Assembly: GCA_002506875.1 (NCBI GenBank) | Contig: DAYJ01000050.1 | Coordinates: 1-31,975 of the forward strand | DNA length: 31,975 bases | Direction of reading: 5' to 3' | From: Euryarchaeota archaeon UBA40 | GTDB taxonomy: Archaea; Thermoplasmatota; Poseidoniia; Poseidoniales; Thalassarchaeaceae | In this document: positions 17,201 through 24,351 of the stretch, piece by piece | How positions within the stretch are numbered: position 1 is the stretch's first letter | Layout: each line of letters begins with the position of its first letter | Program-made: the position numbers and the translations under genes | Notes under the pieces: generated by a model | What the model saw: only the letters and a program-made list of their open reading frames with translations | What the model was told of the DNA's origin: nothing | The model's database searches: none

Positions 17201-17453
17201 GGAGCTGCCTTCCACCGATTGGTGTAGAGGCGTTGTTTCGTACGTCAACAATCAGGGACTGGGTCTCCCATAGGTCATATGACCCGTTGATGAATGGCTC
17301 GATTGGAGCGACAATTTGGAAGTCTTGGAGATTCCTTGAGGATGTTGCATCGACGACAGGAGATAGGGGGATGGTGGATGTGATGAATAGGAGCAGGACT
17401 AGGGGTACCATCCTCGTCCGCAGCGACATTGGGGCTGCAGATGTGCCCGACAT
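14205..17453 (-). CDS. Large secreted surface protein with C-terminal anchor
   Basis: 1082 residues; no specific enzyme motif recognised. It has a signal peptide (RMVPLVLLLFITSTIPLSPVVDA), then a long chain of beta-sandwich-like modules: CARDB-like segments with WETQSLIVDVRNNAST and LEVKFRNDGDMVWNST, and one fibronectin-III-like segment (PINFRTQQL...IELMWESEG...GGWKVYKR). Several Cys pairs are present. A membrane segment (~1025-1048, AAIVAIAVIAINMVAVPVVI) is followed by a basic and then acidic 34-residue cytosolic tail ending in ELSEFFG. The same layout (export signal, beta modules, one C-terminal membrane segment, charged tail) is seen in the 3332-7474 protein. ATG 17453 fits leaderless transcription from ATTATTTA ~29 bases upstream. 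A structural or binding role at the cell surface is inferred. Confidence 0.82.
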   Translation of the reverse strand: MSGTSAAPMSLRTRMVPLVLLLFITSTIPLSPVVDATSSRNLQDFQIVAPIEPFINGSYDLWETQSLIVDVRNNASTPIGGRQLQVSVCAGDHTAGNACPSQASGFPKTLFLPTLQPDEIYTAEFSGGIYTGNLQNQTYTVVYEFSSADIRPENDRISYLFHRVTPLKDIVYLSNNADTTYNSGTEYTLSATASTGQFTPGDQAELGWTLNQIDALVGEQSDCTRIGAGDQLPDTGASPDDAPPYISTELTSSNDWINLSVNATGLQIGETYAITWESRHDNVINSTNSGSLEWMASSSEENFSLEFEDLDDGVHCIATNILIPILFIEDQSNSIQINGYSTSTSFDSAPITFPNTGRFSIELWFNSPHDPNAWNDRSAPFEVIVSDDVDITILSVLPARGDETVVQIGFENYALYPYGDDSLEVKFRNDGDMVWNSTLSLEVLDSLDSSGIQGYPVTCTRMLMPQAEGTCVFNLPIIGQYIVNASATGGPTEVDPANNYLETQITVNQTVSGAYVAVPAIDGMLFETGEAIQLVAGLAPNAPLPANYTWKIDYTEVIAQGRVANVTLPMGNHIVTLHVRHGLMDESDFDEVGIRHIRVLNRINFDALPIITEGEAISVEEMEFELLGTAFPPTVVHAAASNIGKTPLRSLDYRLVPTDGDVLNVDYIDIWGNISQLIPSSVNPSSVQAMHIIDGPAGILTPLIEGESFESYGTNNSFHLRTLSGANISMMLIGDMAPVNVTPINFRTQQLEGGQIELMWESEGPINDPYFGGWKVYKRSEFPFRWPYDSESDFENTVSQNWVTDLPGGATSWLDPNPLPDGICASYILAAVDHQGEVDYTHGNVTGWQEVGNPDLQCGDSMAPGAEMLDVRAVLTYNITSDVHTVTVTWTYPELPDQDEDGVPDGGNITWTLYRTQNIPEAVTHLSPIMTGISGEAYSTGTFVEEQASGVEGLSIGQNYHYILVPSDIVGNTDGLVRDDNVASIHITDMFWEANPHLIPDEIVPDKNHENDWVNSLLSEVNDPNFQTAAIVAIAVIAINMVAVPVVINRNRKIRRRLKFLLEKGRGPSANDEEDELSEFFG

Positions 17454-17478
17454 GATTCATTCATGGCCGTTCGTATGG

Positions 17479-17486
17479 TAAATAAT
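17479..17486 (-). promoter_or_regulatory. TATA box of the 1082-residue surface protein gene
   Basis: ATTATTTA on the - strand, ~29 bases from ATG 17453, fitting a leaderless or nearly leaderless mRNA. Confidence 0.45.
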
Positions 17487-17488
17487 CA

Positions 17489-17503
17489 ACGCCCTTTGGG
17501 CGT
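17489..17503. promoter_or_regulatory. Small inverted repeat in a divergent promoter region
   Basis: ACGCCC TTT GGGCGT, a perfect 6-bp stem just upstream of the TATA box at 17479-17486 and 88 bases before the pilin-like gene at 17591. The position fits an operator controlling one or both divergent genes. A second palindrome, CCTCTTAGAGG (17569-17579), lies 11 bases before the + strand ATG. Confidence 0.3.
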
Positions 17504-17590
17504 GGTGGAAGCGGTCGAATGAGGGATTCATGCCCATCTCCAAGCAAGTAAGGAGAAAGGGTTCATTTCCTCTTAGAGGAACACCATGGT

Positions 17591-18628
17591 ATGCGGAGGG
17601 ATATGCGTCGAGATGATCAAGCCCTCACTGCAGTCATAGAGTTCCTTTCTGCCTTCGTTCTATTCCTAGTCATCGTCTCGGCTTTCCTCAGCCTAACACG
17701 CCTCACTCTTGGTCCTAACGAACCGATGGTGGATCGTCTAGACGAACACGCGGCCGATGGACTCATGCGGCTCACCTCTTCAGAGGGGTGGGCAGTGCCT
17801 CTTGAAGACGGTGTTCGTGATACTGGAAACAGCACTTCTGATTGGCATTTACTCAACGCTAGCACACTTCTTGATTCGGATGTGTTGCCCGGCTTGGCTG
17901 ATTCAAATGGGCATATCGACCCACTTAGAATACAAGCATTGCAGAATCTTACTGAAGGTCAACTGAAGGCTGGCCTCGGCTTCCCATCCTATGCATCTGT
18001 AAATTTATCAGTGCAGATTATCGAAAGTCCAGAATCAAACCGTGTTGGAACAGTCCTGTTCCTTGATGGCACGCCGAGGAGTTCTGCGACAACGAGTGCG
18101 GCGTCCTTCAGGACTATGCCGATGGGTGCCGAAATCATTGAAATCAGCCTTGAAGTACACAATGCTGGTTCCATTCCCCCTTTGCTCATGATTACCGAGT
18201 TTTCTCCACATGCTGTAATCGGCGAACCCGAGTGGATCGAGATACACAATGAGGGAGGCTTCGCGGTGGACCTCAACGGGTGGGGAGTTGCTCGAAATGG
18301 TTTCTTCACATTGATTGGTACTGATGCATTAGGGGGAGATCAAGTCCTCCTCCTCAGTGGTGATCCTAGCGTGATGGAACATGGTAATGCTAGCCTAGTT
18401 ATCGATGTGAGTTCATCTTATGTTCTAGGCAGGGGGCTAATCGATGGCCTTGATGACTCTGCGGACACACTACGTCTGACTTACAACGAACCAGGCTCCT
18501 CCTTCAGCCAGGGCATTAATACGATTCCTTACGACAATACTTGGGATTTTGAAGCAGGGTATTCAGCAAAACTCAGTGTAGATGGTGGTTGGAATGTGTC
18601 AGATATCACATCTCCCGGCGATCTATGA
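17591..18628 (+). CDS. Type IV pilin-like membrane protein with lamin-tail domain
   Basis: 345 residues. A short basic N-terminus (MRRDMRRDDQ) precedes one hydrophobic helix, ALTAVIEFLSAFVLFLVIVS, in the arrangement of archaeal type IV pilin-like proteins. Residues ~35-190 are unrecognised. Residues ~195-335 resemble a lamin-tail domain (LTD): LLMITEFSPH, EPEWIEIHNEGGFAVDLNGW, DQVLLLSGDPS and a final strand ending TSPGDL. LTD modules in prokaryotes occur on secreted or surface proteins. First gene of the cassette that continues with three KaiC-like proteins and a pilin. ATG 17591 is taken as the start; ATG 17603 is an alternative. No clear TATA box is seen. A surface or filament-tip role is inference. 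Confidence 0.78.
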   Translation: MRRDMRRDDQALTAVIEFLSAFVLFLVIVSAFLSLTRLTLGPNEPMVDRLDEHAADGLMRLTSSEGWAVPLEDGVRDTGNSTSDWHLLNASTLLDSDVLPGLADSNGHIDPLRIQALQNLTEGQLKAGLGFPSYASVNLSVQIIESPESNRVGTVLFLDGTPRSSATTSAASFRTMPMGAEIIEISLEVHNAGSIPPLLMITEFSPHAVIGEPEWIEIHNEGGFAVDLNGWGVARNGFFTLIGTDALGGDQVLLLSGDPSVMEHGNASLVIDVSSSYVLGRGLIDGLDDSADTLRLTYNEPGSSFSQGINTIPYDNTWDFEAGYSAKLSVDGGWNVSDITSPGDL

Positions 18629-18685
18629 GTGGTATGTTGTGCGTGGACTTATCAACGGGCTTAGTTGTGAAGCGTCTTGATACCC

Positions 18686-19444
18686 ATGCTTGGTGCTCCC
18701 TCCTACGAGCGTGACCGTTGCGTCACTGGCATCCGTGGACTAGACGAGATTCTTCGCGGAGGCATCCCTTACGGTTCTGCAATTCTTGTATCTGGTACTT
18801 GTGGTTCAGGAAAAACAACTCTCGGCATGGAGTTTCTCATGAATGGGGCAAGATCCGGTGAGGCGTGCGCCCATTTTTCAGCGACTGAGCCATCAGTAAA
18901 ACTCCTTGAGAACGTCCGTCAGTTCTCCTTTTTCGACATGTCCGCAGTGGATCAGGGTTTGATCAACGTCTTCGACATGGATGTTTTGTTTTCGTGGCTT
19001 GGTCTTGACAAGTCCACTTTCAATTTAGATGATATCGATGCAATGGTGAAGGCCATCACTGATATCGTGAACACAATCGGTGTAACACGTTTGGTTATTG
19101 ATTCAGTTACCTCTCTTTGTTACAAAGTACCCAATGAGCAACTAATTCGTGATTTCCTCTTCAAACTTGGAAAGTCTCTATCCACCCTTGGTTGCACTAC
19201 TCTCCTAATCGCTGAGATTACTTCTGTCGGTGGTACTGCACATCGGTCTGCATTCGGTGTAGAGGAGGCAATTGCCGACGGGATTATTGTGCTAGGAGAT
19301 GTAGAGCGAATGGGACACTTACTGCGATATCTCCAGGTCGTGAAGATGAGGGGTACCGATCATAGCCGTGCCAAATATGCTCTTGAACTCACTCGAAGCG
19401 GAGTGATGTTGACTCCAATGTTGAAGTGGGGGGTGTCGGATTGA
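18686..19444 (+). CDS. KaiC/RAD55-like RecA-superfamily ATPase
   Basis: Single-domain KaiC-type ATPase, 252 residues from ATG 18686 (an in-frame TTG three codons earlier is possible). The N-terminal TGIRGLDEILRGGIPYGS is the classic KaiC-family entry; Walker A GTCGSGKTT spans 37-45; FSATEPSVKLLENV carries the expected acidic residue after strand 2; Walker B is TRLVIDSVTSL; LLIAEI and the closing strands LRYLQVVKMRGTDHSRAKYAL complete the fold. All catalytic positions look intact. The closest functional analogues known are archaellum FlaH/ArlH and archaeal RAD55-like regulators. The next gene overlaps its end, so the three RecA-like genes form one translational unit. Confidence 0.88.
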   Translation: MLGAPSYERDRCVTGIRGLDEILRGGIPYGSAILVSGTCGSGKTTLGMEFLMNGARSGEACAHFSATEPSVKLLENVRQFSFFDMSAVDQGLINVFDMDVLFSWLGLDKSTFNLDDIDAMVKAITDIVNTIGVTRLVIDSVTSLCYKVPNEQLIRDFLFKLGKSLSTLGCTTLLIAEITSVGGTAHRSAFGVEEAIADGIIVLGDVERMGHLLRYLQVVKMRGTDHSRAKYALELTRSGVMLTPMLKWGVSD

Positions 19445-20025
19445 TTGAGTACGATGCTGGCATTGCCGAGCAACTTAGTCAGGTGACTACCACCTCCAGT
19501 GTCCAAGTTCGAGTTGGGACCAGTAACTCTGAGATGGTACTCGCCTCAGTGCTTCAGCCACTGATTCAAGGATTCGGCATGGGGGGCGTGTACATTACGG
19601 CGTCTAAGACGGCTCCTAACGTAATCGAGATGATGAACACGATAGGCCTCGATGTCTCACCTATCCATTTCATTGATTGTGTATCTCCAGGGATACTTGG
19701 TGGGACTCAGAATCCATACGCTAACATTGGATATGTGGATAGCCCCATTATGTTGGAATCTATGCTACTTCGGTCTCTACATTACCTTGAGAATTCAGGT
19801 AGTCAGCAGAATTTCGTCATCTTAGATTCTGTAAATGCCCTTTCGATTTACAATGAAGAACGAATTCTAGCTGAATATCTCCACACTTTCATCAATACCT
19901 GTCAAAATCGGCAAATTCTGAGTTTAATTGTCAATGTTCCCGACCAGACACCGGCTGGCGTTCTCGCGAATATGGATTTGTATTGCAGTGACTTGATTGA
20001 TCGCGGTCAAGTGGTTATTAACTAA
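19441..20025 (+). CDS. Degenerate KaiC-like protein without P-loop
   Basis: About 194 residues. The layout parallels the ATPase just upstream: GTSNSEMVLASVL sits where that gene has GTCGSGKTTLGMEFL, so the Lys-Thr of Walker A is lost; VYITASKTAPNVIEMMNTIGLD parallels HFSATEPSVKLLENV; NFVILDSVNALSIYN parallels the Walker B strand. ATP hydrolysis is therefore unlikely, while the core fold appears kept. Start uncertain: TTG 19441 overlaps the previous stop (TTGA) and is chosen; GTG 19426 would add five residues. It follows an active paralogue and precedes another degenerate one, so a hetero-oligomer is a reasonable inference. Confidence 0.75.
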   Translation: MIEYDAGIAEQLSQVTTTSSVQVRVGTSNSEMVLASVLQPLIQGFGMGGVYITASKTAPNVIEMMNTIGLDVSPIHFIDCVSPGILGGTQNPYANIGYVDSPIMLESMLLRSLHYLENSGSQQNFVILDSVNALSIYNEERILAEYLHTFINTCQNRQILSLIVNVPDQTPAGVLANMDLYCSDLIDRGQVVIN

Positions 20026-20035
20026 GGTGATTCGA

Positions 20036-20851
20036 ATGAGTATAAATTTCGATTCCGAGGACGAGGAATACTACGGCGATATGGGATCCATTGGTTCAGT
20101 AAAGTTCGATCGTATCCTAACGGGGACTCCTCATAACACCGGTAGCATCCCTCGTGGATTCTCTATCCTCGCATCAGGAAATGCGGGCGCTGGAATGGAC
20201 CTTTTCGCGAAGCAGTTTGCTTCAGTCGCAGAGGACCCAGAGAATACTATTTTGATATCAACTTCAGAGACCTCGAACGAGATCCTTTCTGTCTATAGAA
20301 AGTATGACTGGCCAACGGATATCCGAGTTCGTACAATGGGAGAGGAGTACAATACGGAGGTCCTAACTCGGGAACTTGCAGCCTCTAGATATCGTATTGA
20401 GGGTTTCACTTTGTCAGACATACAGAAGCTAGCACAGACTCGTTTCGTAGAGCAGAAGAATCACGATTTCTTGACCGATCTTGCTACGCAAGTCACTTCT
20501 TTAGGACCATACTTCAGAGCGGTTATCGATAGCTTAGATTTCTTCTATTCACGCTTTGATCCGGCACGTGTAACCTCGATGCTTCGGATTATGCAGGCTC
20601 ATGCACAACGGAATCGTGGTTTACTTCTTCTGACTGTTAGCGACCAGGCCGTTGAGAAGTCAACAGAGCGTGAATTGATGGCTATCTGTGATATTGTCAT
20701 GGAATTCGAAGTAGGTATGCGTGGAAGCGATTTTGATACTAGAATGGTCATTCGTCGGTTCAGAAATGCTCCTGAGAACCTTGCGTTCATCACTTTCCGA
20801 GTGACTCCAGAGGAAGCAATTACTCCCGAGACAGTCGAGCGTGTCGCTTGA
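20036..20851 (+). CDS. Degenerate KaiC-like protein with altered Walker A
   Basis: 271 residues from ATG 20036, preceded by AAGGTGA as ribosome binding site. After an acidic N-terminus (FDSEDEEYYGD), IPRGFSILASGNAGAGMDLF matches the KaiC Walker A, but Met54 replaces the essential Lys and Asp follows. TILISTSETSNEILSVYRKYDW fits strand 2 and its acidic residue, and FRAVIDSLDFFYSRF fits Walker B. The C-terminal half (DIVMEFEVGMRGSDFDTRMVIRRFR) fits the last RecA strands. Nucleotide binding may survive but normal hydrolysis is doubtful. Its TGA overlaps the ATG of the pilin gene by one base (TGATG), tying it closely to that gene. Confidence 0.78.
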   Translation: MSINFDSEDEEYYGDMGSIGSVKFDRILTGTPHNTGSIPRGFSILASGNAGAGMDLFAKQFASVAEDPENTILISTSETSNEILSVYRKYDWPTDIRVRTMGEEYNTEVLTRELAASRYRIEGFTLSDIQKLAQTRFVEQKNHDFLTDLATQVTSLGPYFRAVIDSLDFFYSRFDPARVTSMLRIMQAHAQRNRGLLLLTVSDQAVEKSTERELMAICDIVMEFEVGMRGSDFDTRMVIRRFRNAPENLAFITFRVTPEEAITPETVERVA

Positions 20852-21399
20852 TGCGCCGAACCTTCAAGTCCGGTGTGGTGTACATAGGAGATGTGGACCG
20901 AGTCGAGGAAGCGGATGGCGCAGTCAGCCCGGTAATTGCTACCGTGCTTCTTCTCGCTATCACAGTCCTCCTAACCAGTGGCATCTATCTGATGGTACAA
21001 GACGCAGTTCGCGTACCTGACAAGGGCATACCCTACAGCCAACTTTCGTCTCAGTCTCTTGATAATGGGTTCCAAGTTGTACGTGTTACCGATTTGTCTA
21101 CTGAACTCCTTACTGCGACTGTGAAGTACCAAATCATCCCCCCCTCGACTAGCAATGCTTCGATGATTGAGGGTATGGTCAATGATGCCGATGTCTATGG
21201 CGCCATTGGTTCGAACGTGACATTCCAAGATCGCGATGCAGGGTTAACCGTAAATCGTGGTGATTACTTCATACTGAATGCAACAGCACTCGGCTCAGAG
21301 GATGGAGATTGGACCTTCCGTCTCTTCTTCCTAGGTAGTGGGTCCCGTGGTGCTGCTGACCTTGGACAGGTCATCCTACCTCCAGTTGTGAACTCCTGA
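20851..21399 (+). CDS. Archaeal type IV pilin
   Basis: 182 residues. Residues ~24-48, GAVSPVIATVLLLAITVLLTSG, match the archaeal pilin N-terminal region (Pilin_N), a class III signal peptide whose hydrophobic helix forms the filament core after cleavage by a prepilin peptidase; the likely processing point is just before AVSPV. The exposed part (~50-182) is beta-rich and contains potential N-glycosylation sites (NAS, NVT, NAT). The family is normally followed or preceded by an assembly ATPase and platform protein, but none is present here. ATG 20851 overlaps the stop of the upstream RecA-like gene and is chosen over TTG 20848. Confidence 0.85.
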   Translation: MRRTFKSGVVYIGDVDRVEEADGAVSPVIATVLLLAITVLLTSGIYLMVQDAVRVPDKGIPYSQLSSQSLDNGFQVVRVTDLSTELLTATVKYQIIPPSTSNASMIEGMVNDADVYGAIGSNVTFQDRDAGLTVNRGDYFILNATALGSEDGDWTFRLFFLGSGSRGAADLGQVILPPVVNS

Positions 21400-21443
21400 T
21401 TCCGAGCGAAGGATGAAGCCTATCGCCTAAGTGAGTTGGTCTA

Positions 21444-22694
21444 ATGGCTGCGGACATGCTGGGTCATTCAGACGACTCCACAATCCGAATTAATCCGAAA
21501 ACGGTGGGTTCGATTGAGTGGGATCTTGCTCCGTCGAAATCCCATATGATTCGTTGGTTATTGTTGGCAGCAATATCGGATGGATCTACGGTGATTAGAT
21601 TCAATGGCTCCCCTGGTGCAGACATCCAATCCATGGCTCGATGCTTGGAACAATTAGGCATCGTAATCACTCGTAATCCTGAATCTTGGGTAGTTGAAGG
21701 GCGACACGCACAGGAATTGATTGCCCCTCATACTGTGGTAAACTGCGGTAATTCAGGAACAGCTCTTCGCCTTCTACTTCCCTATGCTGCCTCTTTCGAT
21801 GTACCAGTTATGGTCGATGGTGATCGCACTCTGCGTAGTAGAAATCTTCCAACATTGACTACAGCCCTCAACAATCTTGGAGCTGAAATCAGCCCACTCA
21901 ATGAGCCCGATTCACTTCCATGTCTCGTTAAAGGCCCTCTAGAATCATCATCTATCGAAATCGATGTGTCTATGTCTAGTCAACCACTTTCTTCCATCCT
22001 GTTTGCCATGCCTCGTGTATCGGCCTCGGTTGATGTTGACATCCATGGTTCTGCAGTGTCTCGGCGACATGCAGAGTTGAGCTTCAGGATTGCGGCAGAA
22101 ACGGGTTCATCAAACAGTTGGGATGCAACTATGGATTCTATCCATCTTGAACCATGGTCCCCTGCAATCCCAAATAATGTGCATATCCCAGGTGATATGA
22201 GCCTAATTTCGTTCGGACTACTTTTCTCACGCCTACATGATGCGGAACTTACCATTCCTCGTCTTCCTGCGGAGAATGAGGGCCTTGGGTCTGAAATTCT
22301 ACTTGATTTGATGAATTCACCCCAACATAATCCCTTAGATATTGATCTGAGGGATGCCAATGATCTTCTTCCACCCTTGGCGGCCTTTCTGGCGATTGGT
22401 TCAGGGGGTCGTCTTCGAAACGCATCCCATGCACGGTACAAAGAGTCAAACCGGATTCGACGTTCTGTCGAACTTCTTTCTCAGTTTGGTCTGAAGATCG
22501 AAGAGATGGAGGATGGTATCCAATGTGTGGGCGGTCAATCTCCTATTGAGCCATCTTCAATTGTTAATGTACACGGGGACCATCGACTTTCGATGACAGC
22601 GATTTGCCTTGCGTCGAAAGTGGGAGGGACTATCGGGGATACAGGTGTATGGGAAATAACTGATCCAGATTTCCTCAAGCGTGTAATCTCTTGA
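21444..22694 (+). CDS. aroA: 3-phosphoshikimate 1-carboxyvinyltransferase (EPSP synthase)
   Basis: Sixth shikimate-pathway step, joining PEP to shikimate-3-phosphate. 416 residues, within the family range. APSKSHMIRWL gives K32, S33 and R37, equivalent to the substrate-binding Lys-Ser-Arg of the enterobacterial enzyme; NCGNSGT starts at 100; DGDRTLRSRNLPTL is the PEP-site loop (family usually DxSLxxRPM); SSQPLSSILFA and DANDLLPPLAAFLA carry the Ser-Ser-Gln and catalytic Asp; ARYKESNRI and VHGDHRLSMT complete the C-terminal lobe. ATG 21444 is taken as start; ATG 21456 is possible. It lies 44 bases behind the pilin gene on the same strand and is probably transcribed with the cassette or from a weak promoter in the gap; nothing links it to pili. 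Confidence 0.93.
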   Translation: MAADMLGHSDDSTIRINPKTVGSIEWDLAPSKSHMIRWLLLAAISDGSTVIRFNGSPGADIQSMARCLEQLGIVITRNPESWVVEGRHAQELIAPHTVVNCGNSGTALRLLLPYAASFDVPVMVDGDRTLRSRNLPTLTTALNNLGAEISPLNEPDSLPCLVKGPLESSSIEIDVSMSSQPLSSILFAMPRVSASVDVDIHGSAVSRRHAELSFRIAAETGSSNSWDATMDSIHLEPWSPAIPNNVHIPGDMSLISFGLLFSRLHDAELTIPRLPAENEGLGSEILLDLMNSPQHNPLDIDLRDANDLLPPLAAFLAIGSGGRLRNASHARYKESNRIRRSVELLSQFGLKIEEMEDGIQCVGGQSPIEPSSIVNVHGDHRLSMTAICLASKVGGTIGDTGVWEITDPDFLKRVIS

Positions 22695-22700
22695 TTCCAT

Positions 22701-24293
22701 TCACGCGGTTCTGATTCGGACCATCGTATGATCATCCTCTCCTGTGGGGGGGTCTTTCCAATCTGGGTCTCCTGGAAGTACCAGGTTATTACCGATGCCA
22801 TCAAGGGTTTCAGCGAGTTTCAACTGCACATCTGAGAGTTCCTTCCAGGGGACTGTTCCGCTGCGTAGCCTGAACCAACGTTTCAGGGTATGAGCTGACC
22901 TAACACTGCGCCTCCATAAGCGGAGGTGGAGTCGTGCTCCGACCGCCCATAGTGGCATGATAATGAATGTGAGTAACGGCCATGGTATCGATGTTATCGA
23001 ATTCTCAAGGGTTCCAAGGAATCCATGACCTAGAATATTCCAGATTGGACTTGAACTCGATGCTAAGAGCCAAGCTACAGGGAATGAGATGAGGAACCAC
23101 CAGATTGGAAGAAGCATGACGGCAATTGCAATTTTCTTCGTACCGAGGGCATAAGGCTCGTCTATGGCCGCTTTGGTTGCAATTGGTCCAGCAATCCTGT
23201 ATGGGGGGTATGAACCGATTAGCGCACTCCAAGTGATTAGACCAAGCATCCAGATCCAACACCAGATGAATTGTATCATTGCAGATAACATGCCAAGGAA
23301 TCCAGGTCTCCTATTCCGATCATAGAGTTCGTGTTCTTCAAGTCCATAGGATTGCATTAATCCAGCGTGATCCTCTACCTTCGATCGTAGATATTGTGCT
23401 TTCTCAGGCGATTTTTCTGATAGATGAAGCCATGCTGCACGCATTCGCCGTGCACCAAGAACTGCTTCTTCGAAGGTGGCGGCTTCCGTTCGTCCAATAG
23501 CCCGATTCCGATGAACTGAGAGTAATCCCCTGGTTCTCCAGAGTAGGCGCCGATCTTCCCATGACTCTAATCCATGACTAGTTCGTTGTAGTTCACCTCC
23601 TAGGTTATCGGTAACAGCGATGACCCATGCGCGATCAGCAGCTTCCTCAATACCGAATTCCTCAATGGATTCCTTGGTTGGATTTGGCGCTCCTTCTTCT
23701 TCAGGAAGAGGAGGTAGTTCCATCACAGGATGTACCTCTACTAAGGCCCTCTCCCTGAACCGGTTAGGATTAGAGTAATGTAGGCCGATAGGGACGATAC
23801 ATGGGTCCGGTTTCCCTTCTTTCCGTGCACGTCTTAGTGCAAGTAATATCATGCGGGCTGGGCCGGTCTTGACCCGTTCTGGTTGACTAGAGAGATGTGA
23901 TACTCCCTCGGGGAAAATTACGCAATTCCCCTCTTCTACAAGGATGTCTGCGACCGTTTCGATTACTGCCTGGTTACCCTTTTTCTGGTCCCCTTCGATC
24001 TTATCTTTGTCTATGGATCGATATATTGGTCTTGCTCCAGCGGCCTTCATCATCCGTCCGAGTATTGGTACGGAGAATAGGGTGTGCTTGGCAATGAACG
24101 TAATTCGTCCAGGTAAAGTGGAGATCATCACCAATGGATCGATGAGCGAACCTGGATGCCATGCAGCGAACAGAACTCCCCTACCCTCTGGAATGCGATC
24201 GGTCTCTATGGCTCCATGCTCTCTGAACCATGTTTCACTAACTTCCTTCGCTAGCCAGCGGACAGCCCGATATCCAACAGGGGTGTCCTCCAT
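22701..24293 (-). CDS. PlsC-superfamily glycerolipid acyltransferase, Sct1/Gpt2-like
   Basis: Likely acylates glycerol-3-phosphate or a lysophospholipid at the membrane. 530 residues from ATG 24293. LFAAWHPGSLIDPL has H46 and D52, the HX5D form seen in the Sct1/Gpt2 branch instead of the HX4D of most PlsC proteins. ITFIAKHTLF, GARPIYR, then CVIFPEGVSHLSSQPERVKTG give acyltransferase blocks II-III, and CIVPIGLHYSNPNRFRERALVEV gives block IV. The C-terminal ~230 residues hold three membrane stretches (starting IQFIWCWIWMLG, IAIAVMLLPIWW and SITSIPWPLLTF), as usual in this branch. A fatty-acyl glycerolipid enzyme is not expected in a strictly ether-lipid archaeon; mixed lipid gene sets have been reported for marine group II. 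Stop is 6 bases from that of aroA. Confidence 0.85.
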   Translation of the reverse strand: MEDTPVGYRAVRWLAKEVSETWFREHGAIETDRIPEGRGVLFAAWHPGSLIDPLVMISTLPGRITFIAKHTLFSVPILGRMMKAAGARPIYRSIDKDKIEGDQKKGNQAVIETVADILVEEGNCVIFPEGVSHLSSQPERVKTGPARMILLALRRARKEGKPDPCIVPIGLHYSNPNRFRERALVEVHPVMELPPLPEEEGAPNPTKESIEEFGIEEAADRAWVIAVTDNLGGELQRTSHGLESWEDRRLLWRTRGLLSVHRNRAIGRTEAATFEEAVLGARRMRAAWLHLSEKSPEKAQYLRSKVEDHAGLMQSYGLEEHELYDRNRRPGFLGMLSAMIQFIWCWIWMLGLITWSALIGSYPPYRIAGPIATKAAIDEPYALGTKKIAIAVMLLPIWWFLISFPVAWLLASSSSPIWNILGHGFLGTLENSITSIPWPLLTFIIMPLWAVGARLHLRLWRRSVRSAHTLKRWFRLRSGTVPWKELSDVQLKLAETLDGIGNNLVLPGDPDWKDPPTGEDDHTMVRIRTA

Positions 24294-24351
24294 CAATCCT
24301 CACTAAGGATGCACACACAAAGCCTGTTCGGCTGAAAACCAGAATGAATGG

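Noticed and set aside
17591..21399. Calling the cassette an archaellum operon
   Set aside because: No FlaI, FlaJ, FlaB array or FlaF/G set is present; only a FlaH-like fold and pilin-type helices are seen.
21980..22441. 153-codon open frame antisense to aroA
   Set aside because: Lies wholly inside a clear EPSP synthase gene and has a low-complexity Arg/Ser composition.
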